The position numbers were made by a program, and so were the translations under genes. From the NCBI GenBank assembly GCA_963855995.1, contig OY979728.1, positions 4,885,330 through 4,949,329 of the forward strand: a stretch of DNA of 64,000 bases, in the 5' to 3' direction. The notes beneath the pieces were generated by a model. It did not search any database. It saw only the letters and a program-made list of their open reading frames with translations, and was not told the DNA's origin. Shown in pieces: positions 24,401 to 36,700 of the stretch; position 1 is the first letter of the stretch, and each line of letters begins with the position of its first letter. The stretch comes from Muricea muricata (Eukaryota; Cnidaria; Anthozoa; Malacalcyonacea; Plexauridae).

Positions 24401-27400
24401 GATAAGAAAACGAAAATGTTTGAAGAAATTAACTGTAGGTTTTAGAATCACCCTCAAAGACATGAGAAACTTGATTCATATTAGTCTGACACTGAAGAGA
24501 ACAATGAAATATTAGTTGTCTCGAGCGGGATTTAGACTCGCATCTTCGTGTTTCTAGACCGCCGCTCTATGAATCGGGCCAACAGTGATATGTAGAGAGT
24601 CTTATCCAATTTAGGTGCACGAAATATTTTTACGACAGCTTATCGCTTGTCTTCGAGGACGCGCAGTGTTTCAATTTTATTTCAGAACCACCCTAGGGGA
24701 TATGAAAAATAACCTAGGTTGCTCGATAGACGGTTTAGAAACCCGAATAGAAAACCGGAGTACTCGAAGAAAAACCCTCGAAGCACTGTAGAGATCGAAT
24801 ACGAAGACTGAACTCACATGAAATACGACACCTTTCCTGGTTAAGTGGTGAGAGGCATAACGCGCTAATCGCAAGTCTAACCTGTGCGCCTTGTTTGCAA
24901 CTAGAATTCAAAATCTCATGTGGTCTATGGCGGAAACGATTTACTGAAATAGGCCTAGAAGTTGTTGCAAGTTTCGTGCCATAATCCTTGTATCAATATA
25001 TTTGTATCATTAAAAGAACAATTACTTCATCATTATACATCAATTGGCCAGACTTTTCAGAGGGTTTGCTTAAAGGATTGCATGACTTCATTACTGTAAA
25101 ATATTACCTTTATCATTCAATTTGTAAGCAATAGTTTTATAAATATCATCCATCTTTCCAATAGATACAGCGAGGGCAATCTTTGGTGCAAACTTTAACC
25201 ACTTGGGAGGGTTATCCATGCCATCCACCCAACGCTGAAACTCAAACACCAAGATCATGACCAGAAATACCACGACGAGAGACAAGAAAATCACGGGAAG
25301 GGTGACGCAATATCTAAAGACATTTCGCTTCCACGAAGGGTACGTTGGTTCCATTTTACCAGTAATGTGACTTGGTTTCCACTCACCCTAAATAAACGGT
25401 ATTGTATTTTCATTAGACGAGCTTGCACTGCCTATACTGGAAAGTGAAATTTTTTTACATTCTGCACAAGACAAGTAATTTTTGGGTAATTTCGGGAAAC
25501 ACAAGTTTTAAAATCGAAGATACGACGCTAAATGAATATCAGTGTTCCCACGGTCCTGAGAAAATCCTAAAAAATCATTGAATTTAGAAAAAATTCAATT
25601 CAGGAAACTCCTTGAGAATTTATAAGGACTTTGTAATTTTTAGGATTTTTTTGTCTGGGCTGGCAATAGTGTTTAACATCGATAATTTTCACATATCTTT
25701 AATTTCTTCGGCCCTTGAATTTTCGTGAAAAGTTCCTGGAAGGTAAAAGTCCTTGAATTTCAATTTCAAAAAAGAGTGATAACTCTGGAATATTCATTTT
25801 AATTTTATGAACATTTATGATATAGGATTATTCTAATATCGAATGAACTTGTTGTACCGACTTCTCGAACTGACTAGAGGGGTTTGTTCCGTCATGTCAA
25901 GGAACATTTAGGTGCGGTGTGGTAATCTGAAAATGAACATCTCAAAAGATCGAATCGAAACTTTGTTCATTCGTAAACTCAGGGTCGCTACTAACAGGCT
26001 TTGTGAGTGGTTTGTTATAACAATAAAAGAAGATAAACTATAGAAAGTGGTTTTCTAAAGAACGAATCACAAACAATGATGACTTTTGTTTCAAAAGTCC
26101 AATCCCAAGGCCTGATCATTTTAGGTTGGCATACCCAATACTCACTGTTTCGAATCCCGCTACAATTAGTGCCAAAACACTCTGGACAAAATATCAAATA
26201 ACACTGCACTGCTATATATTTGACTCCCCGTCCCCCTTTCAATGTTAAAGTGAAAAATTATGGCACAAAATGTTGTATACAACCAACAACATTGTTTAGA
26301 GTGGGGGAGGGAGGGAGCTGCTTTATCTAAGCAACCCTCTAAAAATTGGGTTACTTGTAGGTTGAGTAGCAACTGTCCAAAACAGTTTTGTCACTGATTG
26401 TAGCTCGAGATAGTGACCTTTACTTTGCGTTGTCAATAATATGAAATTAACTGGCGAAAAAAGTACAATCTCGTCCATATTTATCCAAAATTACCTCGAA
26501 TAGAACCCTCGGATCCTTCAATGACTCAGATGGCATATCTAGTGTTCCCCATCTGTAAGCAAGCTCCGCAGACTTTCGTTTCCATGCCTCCAGGTACAGC
26601 GTAGCCCAGACGATGTTGAAGATGCTGAATATAAACATGCACCAATCACGGACGACCTCACCACGTCTCATCAGACCAAACATTAAGATGCCAAATAGTG
26701 CCGGAGCGAACAGCCATTTTGTGTACAATCCAAGCCAGCCAAAATACATCGCTATCTTCACACCGAAATAATCACGGATATCATCTGGGTAAACGACAGA
26801 ATACAGTGGTTAGGAATTACGATGTGGCAACGTAATTCAGTGAGAGGGGAACTAGAAGTTTAGAAATAGGGGTACTCCGATATAGAATAAGCGTCCTCGT
26901 TATAGATTAACGTGCAATGTATGTTTTTTGATTCCCCAGCCGTCAGGGTTTTTCCGGGAATTTTCAGGACCGTGAAAGGGCCCAAAAAACTCAATCTTGA
27001 ATGGCGTTTTGAAACTCAATCTTCTCACTACAACGCTTGGCTCAGTTAATATGAAGTTGTTTGAATTAAATTTGGTACGGATAGAAATTATTTTTCAGCT
27101 TGAAACCCGAAAATTAAGAAAAAGGCTGCAAATCATTTCACAACACAAGTAAAGCTACGCATCATAACCTAAACTCAATTTTCTCGGCAAAAACGGCGCA
27201 AAGAGAAAATCCTGAAAGAAAGCCTGCTAGACGTCTACGTCGTTTACTCAATCCCGTTCCTTTTGTGCGAAAAGCTTTTCCGCAGTCTTAGTCTATTAAA
27301 CATATCGCAGGTCTTTTTCTGGCCACTCAATCGATGTTATTTGCAATGTTATTCTTATTTTGAGTCTCTCAATTGAGTTCACTTTGTTTGATATCGTGAA

Positions 27401-30400
27401 ACCGATCACTGGATCGAGCTTCCCTAAATTCTATTTCATTCCAAGAACAATGATGTATAGTAACTTAATATGCGCTTTACAAAGCCAAAAATGAGCAATC
27501 TGTTCTGGTCTGATGAAAGCAGCATTGAGGCTGTCAGCAATGTTGTTCAACATTGTTACATCTGATTGCAGGCTAGTTCAGGCTCAACAACTTGTTCAAT
27601 ATTGTTGACAACATTGAACAATGTTGGCAGCAAAACATTGTTCAATGCTGTTTTCATCAGGCCAGAACAGGTTGTTCATTTTTGGCTGTGTATCATTTAT
27701 GTCATGTTTGGTCTGCGGTCTTCTTCTCGGGCAAAAGAGACTGCACTTCAAAGCTGATCATTTTGAATTGTTCAGACTCTAAAGTGTTCATCATAACCTT
27801 CTTCTTACCTAGAGGCTGTGCTTTAAAGAACGCCTTGACCCAAGTCTTGCGAAGTTTCGCCAAATCATCGTGATCATGTAAAGGAAATATCTGCTCGATC
27901 ACTTCTTCAACGAGCAGTTTGGGAACTATGATGAAAAAACGTCAAGTAAACAAATGTATAACTCAGTAACTACAAATACCATTTTGCAGCCGACAACGAT
28001 ATCACTGTAAAAGTCAATATGTTCCACTGTATGCCGCAATGTGCGGCTGTTATCAAAACCACGATCATGAATTGCTCTTGATCATCGAGTCCCGTTGTCC
28101 TCCTAAGATCTTAAAAAGTTGTTCGCGAAAATGCCAACCCGTTGCTTAGGCTGCTAGAAAGACTAAGTAACCCTGTAAGAGGTAGTAACCCCGTAATGCA
28201 ATTGTGCAACGGGGTTACTACCTCTAATACAACGTAGCTAAACAAATATAATATGCAATTAATCACATAAGTGTTAAGCCAAACGTTGCTTAGCTTGGGA
28301 CATGTCTAGTGCTCTATGGGAAAAATGATTTAAAGAGTTTGATTTTTGTAAATTTATCTAGTGATGGCTGTTTCTCAAGCTTTAGTTATTAACCCTAGTT
28401 TAATCTGAAAACTATTTATTAATATTGACACTATAACACCAATGTAAATTTATCATCGCAAAATTTTCGATTCGTAAACTCAGATCTTTATCAGTGCTAA
28501 TGCACATATTCAACCAAATATTCAACATGCAAACTTACAAGGAACTTATTTATAAACTGATTCTCGCCTATGATTGTTTTTCATTCCTATCAGTGGAGTG
28601 CCTACAGAAACCATTCAATTTCCACCATACCTATAGTCTGTCCAGGAACAAACTTGATCCCAGCCAACTCATCTCCTTCCACTGCTCTCATATTGTTCAC
28701 CAGCTCCGTTACGATACTCTGCCTATCGCCTGACGTGAAGAACAGTTCGGGATCTTCAATATTCAGAAACTCGTCCTGGTTCTCTACTGTGAACTCGGCC
28801 ATTCCACCGTCTTTTAATTTCTTCCGTAAACCCATCTCCTCCGCTTTCTCCATGAACACTTTGATGGATGACGTCAAAAAGAACCCGTATGCAGGCTTAT
28901 CCGCCATTTGCCGCACGTGGATTTCCACTTCCGGTATGCGTGATCGCAGGCGCGATAATAACCACATGACCACGTAGTCTTCGGTTTTTGGCGGGAATAT
29001 AATGACGACATCGCTCGTCCGCGTGACCGTTGATTTCTGCCATACTTTATTTGCGATCACAAAACGGCCTGCATTTTGCAATTTCTCTGTGAAAGTAGGA
29101 AGATAATTTTAAATCCAATATTTGCAAACCATAGAAAATGGATTTAAGCGGGTCTTTATAGTTGGACATGCTCGGCTCCAAAAAGGGAATTTTTTGTATA
29201 TTATCTTTCTCAAGTTGCACATAACTTAAAACAGTTATCCGTTAACGTCCTTGTTTTGTCATGTATAGTTGTTTATATTTGGTGGGGAGGATTATATACT
29301 TGTTCGGTGTAATTCAAGCTACTGATTAAATTATTTGCAGCGCTGGCCTTATGACAGCAGTGTAGTCCAGTTATCGTCGGTGATTGGAATATATGGTGTT
29401 TTTCAGCAGAAATTCGTGCGTCTCATTACTAAGTTTTTATTTCTCAAAGCTGACTTGCATAAGCCCCCCCCCCCCCGACAGATTAAGAACGCTTTGCACT
29501 TAATACTTTTCCATTAACTATAAACATTTTTGTTAACTATAAATGTTTTTTTGTTTTATACATAATTCAGGTCAAGAAAATTTAGCAGGTTTGTTCATGA
29601 AATGTACAAACTTTTCTTGTATTTTCCATCTATCCACCGTCTGAACTAAGCGCCTTTGATACAAACTCTGCAGTAATGTAAGTAGAACATTTCATTTAGA
29701 AAAATTGGACAGAGCGAAATCTTACTTTTTGTAGACTCTGCTGGTGGTGTGGCCTCTTTGACAACACGCTCTGCAAACAGAGAAAACGTTTATTTTCTGT
29801 TAGCTTTGCTATTACGATTTAAATCTTCCTGGTCTAGCTGGATAGTTATACGCTCATGGACATAAACTTATGCATTCGATTTGACGCACAGAATAGCAAC
29901 TATACTTTATATTGTAATATTTATTTTAAACAGCAAAGATAGTATTTGATTCATTCTGCTTTTTATTGCACACAATGTTTGACCGAGAATTTACCGAGAA
30001 TTCGACTGCCAGAAATTCTTACGAATGTCTGCGTTTTGAGCAAAGACCCACCGTTGGGACTGTTAGCCTTATATTCCTTTTTACAAAACAAATAATAATC
30101 TATATGAATTTAATGTAACCATATTGTTTGTTAATCAAATATTTGGACATTTAAACGAGTTATTTGGCAATTGTATTGCATCTCTTATGAACTTCCTTGT
30201 TTATAACTAAAAGAACTTCAACAAAAGCTTCTTTTATCGGCATTAATTTAAACCTGACTGTTTGGAAAACAATAAACTTGCTGTTGCTTGCATAACCCAG
30301 CCCAACCCGCAAGCATAGCTGAGGGATGCTGTCAAAACTGTCTTAGAATAAAACAAAGCTTCTTTAAATCTCTGAATGAACTTACCTCGCACCGACTTCA

Positions 30401-30419
30401 TTCCTTCGGGAATCGGCAT
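21498..30419 (-). CDS. ANO8: Anoctamin-8-like membrane protein (TMEM16 family)
   Basis: Twelve minus-strand exons join in phase: 30419-30386, 29770-29726, 29086-28631, 27925-27809, 26784-26495, 25387-25108, 24394-24339, 24263-24189, 23962-23726, 23059-22868, 22114-21983 and 21647-21528. They encode about 678 residues; reading on without splicing gives a TGA at 21498. ANO8-type signatures are a long cytosolic N-terminus with VIEQIFPLHDHDDL, then DDIRDYFGVKIAMYFGWLG, EWKPSHITGK, AYLSLFYIAF, QFGYVVLFSSAFPL and NNVIEIRSDAF..LQRPFG. A lysine- and glutamate-rich loop (KKKKDEEKKKKEEAKKA) sits in exon 9. Anoctamin-8 relatives act at ER-plasma membrane contacts or as lipid scramblases; this is family knowledge. 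The C-terminus is short or incomplete compared with human ANO8. An upstream ATG at 30498 opens a 6-codon ORF before the chosen start. Confidence 0.88.
23174..23616. mobile_element. MITE with GGGCCATTTATACGAGCG ends
   Basis: TAGGGCCATTTATACGAGCG and its exact complement form the ends, with TA at both edges. Next to each end are AAGCCGCGGCTT palindromes, repeated. The centre is non-coding. It lies in an ANO8 intron. Confidence 0.8.
24465..24705 (-). mobile_element. tRNA-derived SINE copy
   Basis: Read on the minus strand there is a box-A/box-B tRNA-like head ending ...GCGAGTCTAAATCCCGCTCGAGA, then a body. The same sequence, including GATTCATATTAGTCTGACAC and GTGCACGAAATATTTTTACGAC blocks, recurs at 52860-53180. 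It lies in an ANO8 intron. Confidence 0.55.
27480..27690. mobile_element. TA-flanked hairpin MITE, copy A
   Basis: The right end is TTTTTGGCTGTG followed by TA. The left end, CAAAGCCAAAAATG after TA, is slightly decayed. The interior is nearly palindromic, with many AACATTGTT/AACAATGTT units and the mirrored pair CTGTTCTGGTCTGATG / CATCAGGCCAGAACAG. Copies B and C are at 53634 and 61595. It is in an ANO8 intron. Confidence 0.75.
28130..28240. repeat. Short hairpin in an ANO8 intron
   Basis: AGAGGTAGTAACCCCGT is mirrored by ACGGGGTTACTACCTCT with a short loop. Confidence 0.55.
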
Positions 30420-30774
30420 TTTTACAACGAAAAAGAACTCCTCAGGTGTGCTGTAAAATAACTTTCTCAAACTTTCCTCAGCTAAAACACGTATGCATCG
30501 CTGTGAATTCCAAGGGACGCGAGTTGCAGACAAACGATTGGCTATTCTTGTTTTTGTAAATATTAATTGGCAAACGATGTTTTATTTTTGACAGGTAGCG
30601 GTATTCTTCATCGCATAAATTACGGCAATTGTCGCATAAATTACGGTACGAAGGAAGACTTGTTCGCAGTTTAGGTTTTCGATTTAAAACGTAAGATTAG
30701 GTAGGGATTGATTAGATTTAGGATTTGGCAAGGTTATTCTCTGTCACGTGCCCAAGAACTGTGGCAATTTCAAA
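30420..30774. promoter_or_regulatory. Putative bidirectional promoter between ANO8 and AFG2B
   Basis: The start codons of ANO8 (30419, minus) and AFG2B (30775, plus) are 355 bp apart, head to head. A CCAAT-type motif (GATTGGCTA) lies at about 30537. The ANO8 side contains an ATG at 30498-30496 that opens a 6-codon ORF ending TGA, a possible upstream ORF. No clear TATA box was seen on either side. Confidence 0.55.
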
Positions 30775-33700
30775 ATGGCCGCTGAGAAACAAGAAAAAAG
30801 TCGTTTAAAAATGGACAAAATTGTTGTGTTGCCATTGGGTTCAAAAGACTTTAACACTGGTAGATGCCGTATGAACGTCTCGGCAATGAAACTGGCTGGT
30901 TTAAAACCGAGTTCCGCAGTTTGTATCGGCGTTAAAGATTGGAAGTTTTACTGCACCGTCTGGCCAAGTTTATGTCCAAATTTCGGGGCGCAGAATTTCG
31001 CACATGTTGACACTTCTGTTGTTTTAAGTACCGACAATGTTCCTCAAGTGGGCGACTTAAAAGGGTGTTACTTTAAATTATCAAATGATGTTACTCGTCT
31101 TGAAACTTGTGTGGCGAAATTGGTTGAAACTGTAGTTTATGTGGGGGTTGATATAACTGAAGGAATGGAACCTCGTCTTATGTATGATAAAGCAAGACGT
31201 GCTGCGCAAGTCAAGTGTATACTCCAGGATAAGGTGTTTACAAAACATTGCTGGGTTTGTGTGAAGAAAATGCTGAACTGTGGTCTAGCATTTACACAAG
31301 AAATTGATAGGATATTTATGAATGATGTTGAATTTGATGGAAACCAGGTTGGTTTGATTAATCCTATTAATTATGCATGAGTCAAATCCAAGCGTGCCCA
31401 TCTTCCCCCTGAGCCACCCCAGGGCATTTGCTTGTCTAGTACGTCCCAGGGGAGGGGCATGTGCGTGCGAACCTTTTCCCGGGGGTGGAGCATTTGAAAT
31501 GATGATTCTATTATTTTAGAACAAATAATAATACAAAACAACATAATCAAACCAGTTTCAAACAATATCAAAATATATGTTAATATGTTATGATATAAAA
31601 GAAGGTTCCAAATAATGTCCCTATTTATTGTTTGTAGTACCAGTAATTAGACTGTATTGAATATTGTATTGAAAATTAAAATAACACGCTAGACTGTATT
31701 CAAACCCTACAGTACTGTCCAGCGGAAACTATACATTTTTTTCGAGCGAGTTTCGAGAATGTTCGAGCGAGAAACGCGTCTCGACGCGTTGCGAAACGCA
31801 GTATCGAGGACTCTCGCTCGATTACCATAAACTCTCGCTCGAAAAGCCTTCGCGTAATCGCGCTTCTCGAATCTGGATACACTCTCGCTCGTACGCTATC
31901 CATCTAGTAACAAGAAAAACAACATGTACATTCAAAATATGCGCTTGGGTAAATTCACTATCGAATGTAAATATTCTTGAGGAAAACCTTTTTATACTTT
32001 TTTCAATTTTAAAGGCGAAGCGCGATTTCATATTTACTAGTGGTGTTTATACGAGAGACGGATAATACGTCTGGACGAACTTAGGTGAAAATTTTTGGTT
32101 TGTCTAGTAATTCGTCTGCGTATAAACGCAGGCAACAGACGAATTAACCATCCAGACGAACTTAGCAGTTAGTTCGTCTTAGTAGACGAACTTAAGCTGT
32201 TAGTGCGTCCAGACGGATAATTCGTCTGCTAGGCTATAACGCAAGCCTACTGTACGTTAGTTTATCAAGTTAAACTATAAATGTCGTGCGGTATTGTCGT
32301 GTTTAAAAGAATTGTCAGAAAAATATCACACTATCCAGTTTAAATATCCACTCATCCAACACATTTGACCATAATCAAATGTAAATTAGCTGTAGCCGAA
32401 GTGAGGCCAAAGCGCATGGATGAATGCACCGCGTGTTAAGTATATATAATCTGTGAAAGATGTTTATTGGAATGTTAACATTCGTCTTTGATGGGAATCT
32501 ACAGTACATTGTATATACCCGTTAAAAGAAAAGAACTTCTGTACGGTTGTCTAAGCATTGAAATGTTTCGTCTTTCAAGAGACTATACTAGGACTTGATG
32601 TCAGCATTGTGATGGTTAATTACATACACAGTAAGTTTGTCATTCATATCTTAAATTTTCTTTTATCAGATAAGATTTGTAGCGTTTTAAAGGCGCGAAA
32701 TTGTTTTGATTTTAACTGCTCACGTCGCGGACACTCGATACTACAGTATAATATCGCGATATTCGATCTCGAACGCATATCGAGACGACTCGAACCTTTC
32801 AACGAGATACACGAAACGCGATAGCTAACGCGTTTCGCGTGCCACCTCGCTCGAAACTCGCTCGAATGATTCTCGCTCGAACGCGAAACGCGCTCGCTTC
32901 TCGATGTATAGTTTCCGTTGGACGGTACTGTAAATCCATATTGTTTTTGAAATATGCATAATATAAATTCTGTTTAGTAATAAATTCCTTGTATGTTGGC
33001 ATAGTGATATTCAAATTAAAATATAATTTTCTGGAAACACCACGTAAGTTTATTATTATCATGTAGTAAACTTACGTGGTGTTTCCACAAAATTATATTT
33101 TAATGAATTCTGTTTATTTCATGCTTCGTATAAATCATATATATTAATTCAATAGTCGTATATATGATTTATACGAAGCATAAAATGAACAGAATTATCA
33201 TACCTATTTCAAAAACAATTTGGATTTAGGGTTTCAGATTTCAGGTGTCCCCCCGGGAGGGGAATTTGCCGACAACTTTTTGCCCCACTGCGGGGCATTT
33301 TCACATGTATTTTTTCCCCGCCCCCGGGGATTAACCACGTATTTTAAAAATTTGTCAAAAGCTCGGGGGTTGGCTCGGGGGGGGGGGGGGGGGGGATGGG
33401 CACGCTTTGATTTGACTCATGCATTAGTGGTGTGCAATTAGATTTCATTTTTGCATGCGTCTGTACTGTAAATAGAGTTGGCAATGGACCATTCCCCTAT
33501 TAGACAACTGGAAAGAGCATACTAAATTTAATGTAATTGTGAAGTTTTGGTGCCAAATATTGTAAAATGTCAAAAATATAGTCCTGTAAAGTATGCAAAT
33601 TTTGTATACTTTTGTATTACAAATGGAAAGCGTTACCACTATGGGGAAATGTGGTAATGCTTTTTGCCACGTAATACAAAAGTATACAAAATTTGCAAAC

Positions 33701-36700
33701 TATACATTACTATATTTTCGACATTTTACAATATTTTACAGCCAAACTTAAAAATTTCACCAAATTTGGAACACTCTTTCCAACTATGCTAAAATTGTTT
33801 TCGAAATTAAAAGTTTGTCTAATTGGGGAATGGTTCAACCACTAATTAGTAGGAAATTACACGGTACGAGAAGTATTAATGAAAAATCACATGCGTGTTT
33901 GGCGAAATGTGTATAATACCGCGAGTGCAAAGCATGAGTGTATTATAAATATTTCGCCGAACACAAGTGTGATTTTTCATCAATACTTTGAGGACAAGTG
34001 TTTTTTCCTATTAATATCATTTTTTAAAAAATGTTTCACCGATTTGTTTATGTTTTTATTTTTTAAAAATCCTGTGCCCGGCGGGGCACTGTGAAAATAT
34101 TCTTAACACTACACAAATGAACATTCATTGTTTGTTTTCTGTGACAGCAAGATAGATGATCCACACAAATGCCATTGCTTACATTCAACTTACATTGTAA
34201 TGCCACATTCATTGATTTGCCATTTAAAACCAGCTGAATGTGTGCGATAATAACATTTTGAGTGATTAAAAATAATGAAATTCACCGTACGATTGGGAGG
34301 TTATATTTGCATGGTTCCATTGAACAATCATGAAAGTGGAAATTTAGATTTCATATCATGTGATCGTAAAAAAGTCATGATAATTTGACGAGGTGTTATG
34401 TTAATAGTGAGTTTTCATTAGAAGTTTTTGAAGTAAACAGTCTTACGTGACTGTGGATATCAGGATGTGTTTAACAAAAGTCTGTTCTGGATAAAAAGCT
34501 TAAAGTTTCTAGATTCTTCACTAATGCTACTGTCATTCACCTCTTCTAATGAGTGTTGTATTTAACAGAGGTCGGAAATTCATGTTTTTTCTACCATCTG
34601 ACCAGAATAGTAAATTTTGAAATTTGCTATTTGCTTTTGGCCAGTCTAAATTTTATCCCAAGTCTTCCTTTTTATATCTTTTAGTGATTTAGTCTGCATT
34701 TTATTCTGAGTCTGCAGTCCATAGTCTGAGTCTGCAGTCCATAGTCTGCAGATTACACTGACCAAATAGCATTTGATGTTGCTGACCTGAATTCAAATGG
34801 CTGGTGTCATGCGCATATGGTATTGGACAATAAGACTCTCGCAGTCAAATAAGTTGATGTATTCTTTTAGGTTGGTCCTGAATCTCAAAGTATTGGAGCA
34901 GTAATATCATCAGATACAAAAATTGTGATTAAAAGTGTCAAAAGATATCAACCAAATTTCCAAAATAAGAAAAACATTTGTTTAGCAGCATATGGAGACA
35001 TTGTGACTGAAATACAAGATCTTTTATCCTTGGTAAACATGCGAGAGAAAATTCATATTGAACGTCCAAATGGTTTGCTCCTGTTAGGACCTCCTGGTGT
35101 TGGCAAGTCATCGTTGGTCTCATATCTTGCAGATTGTTGGGAAGCTGAGTTGTTTGTCCTGAATGGTGCTGATATCTTTGGAGCTCAAATGGGTGAGAGC
35201 GAGAAAAATTTGAGGAAAATATTCGAAGCTGCCAGGTTTGTAACATCATCACAACAGGGGTAGACTACAGCCAGTGTATTGGATAGGGTATATTTTTGAT
35301 ATGGGTATATTTTTGATATGGGTATATTTTTGATATGGGTATACTTCAAGTAAACTGACCATGGACAAATTTTCATATTTGACTGCAGGAGGACCAACTT
35401 GATTTATTTAATATCCTTCATTATAATTTTCTTACTTCTATATGCTTTGTTAAAATTGTATTAAGATTAGCAAAGCAATAAATTATAGTTGCACATAATG
35501 TTATCAACTTTAAAAGCAAACAATGGCTTAAGTAGAGGTAAATAAATATTATAATAGCAGTAGTAATATAGGTACCGATCAACCCTTTTTTTTAGGGCGC
35601 CGCAAGGGTACCGCAGGGCGCCGCAAGCCTCCATAGGGCGCCGCAAGGGTACCGCAGGGCGCCGCAAGCCTCCATAGGGCGCCGCAAGGGTACCGCAGGG
35701 CGCCGCAAGCCTCCATAGGGCGCCGCAAGGGTACCGCAGGGCGCCGCAAGCCTCCATAGGGCGCCGCAAGGGTACCGCAGGGCGCCGCAAGCCTCCATAG
35801 GGCGCCGCAAGGGTACCGCAGGGCGCCGCAAGCCTCCATAGGGCGCCGCAAGGGTACCGCAGGGCGCCGCAAGCCTCCATATAGGGCGCCGCACTAATTA
35901 GTTTGCGAGATTATGATTGGTTGAACCGCATACGTACATACCGTGACGTACACACCGTGACGTACACGCCGTGACGTACGCTATACCCGTGCTCTGATTG
36001 GTTAAAACAGCGTACGTATCCCCCGTGACGTACGCTATAGTCGCGCTCTGATTGGTTAATGGTTGGTGGCATAAACTATATAAATTCGCCGTCGAGTCGA
36101 GCATTCATCAATGTTAGGATTACACTTGGTTTGGTGTCTTTGGTTCAGTCAAAAACCGATTATTATTCAAGACGCTAGAGAAGGAGTGGAACGCCTGATA
36201 AAAGCATTGGAGAATCGTCAGAATACAATGGAGTGTTTACATGGTTTACCAGCATCTTCAACAGTGACGCAAAAGGGCACATTTTGGTTCTGTGGTGAAA
36301 ATCCGAGCTGTGAGTTCTTTTGCCCCGATCAAGATTGCTACATGTTTGGAAAAGCTGTGACGGCCTATCGTGAAAGTGGTTGTGTACATCCAAGGTGTTA
36401 TGGACATGGACGCCTGGCAAAGCTGCGAATGGTTAAAGATAAGAATAACCAGAACTATGGTAGACCGTTCTTTGTGTGTTCCGAAAGAGATAATCCCTGT
36501 TCCTTTTGGCAATGGGGTGATGTGTTCGAAGGTATCAAGCCCATTTGCCGACATGGTCTGATATGTCGCACCAAGAAAGTGAAGAAAGAGGGTCCTAATC
36601 AGGATCGTTTATTCTATTGTTGTCCTCATCCAAGAGAAAGTGCTTGTGACTTCTTTGAGTGGAAACCTGACGAAGACCCCCTTGAGCCAGGTTGTGTTTG

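Larger units (their letters stand above)
35559..36145 (+). repeat. Left terminal inverted repeat of the Polinton (587 bp)
   Basis: From outside inwards: AGTAGTAATATAGGTACCGATC..., seven 41-bp GC-rich units, an array of CCGTGACGTA and ATTGGTT motifs, a TATA box, and the first 12 codons of the GRF gene. Homology to the right repeat ends near TTTGGTT at 36145. Confidence 0.92.

Noticed and set aside
21754..30419. Assignment of the anoctamin gene to ANO10
   Set aside because: The DYFGVKIAMYF, FGYVVLFSSAFPL and EIRSDAFKL stretches fit ANO8 better, although the two subfamilies are close.
35594..35880. CRISPR-like regular repeats
   Set aside because: Units are contiguous with no unique spacers and the locus is a eukaryotic transposon terminal repeat.
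35467..35894. Open frames across the GC-rich repeats encoding repeated Ala-Pro-Cys-Gly-rich peptides (also 49733-49933)
   Set aside because: They follow only from a 41-bp tandem unit without stops in several frames; no start context or homology supports a protein.
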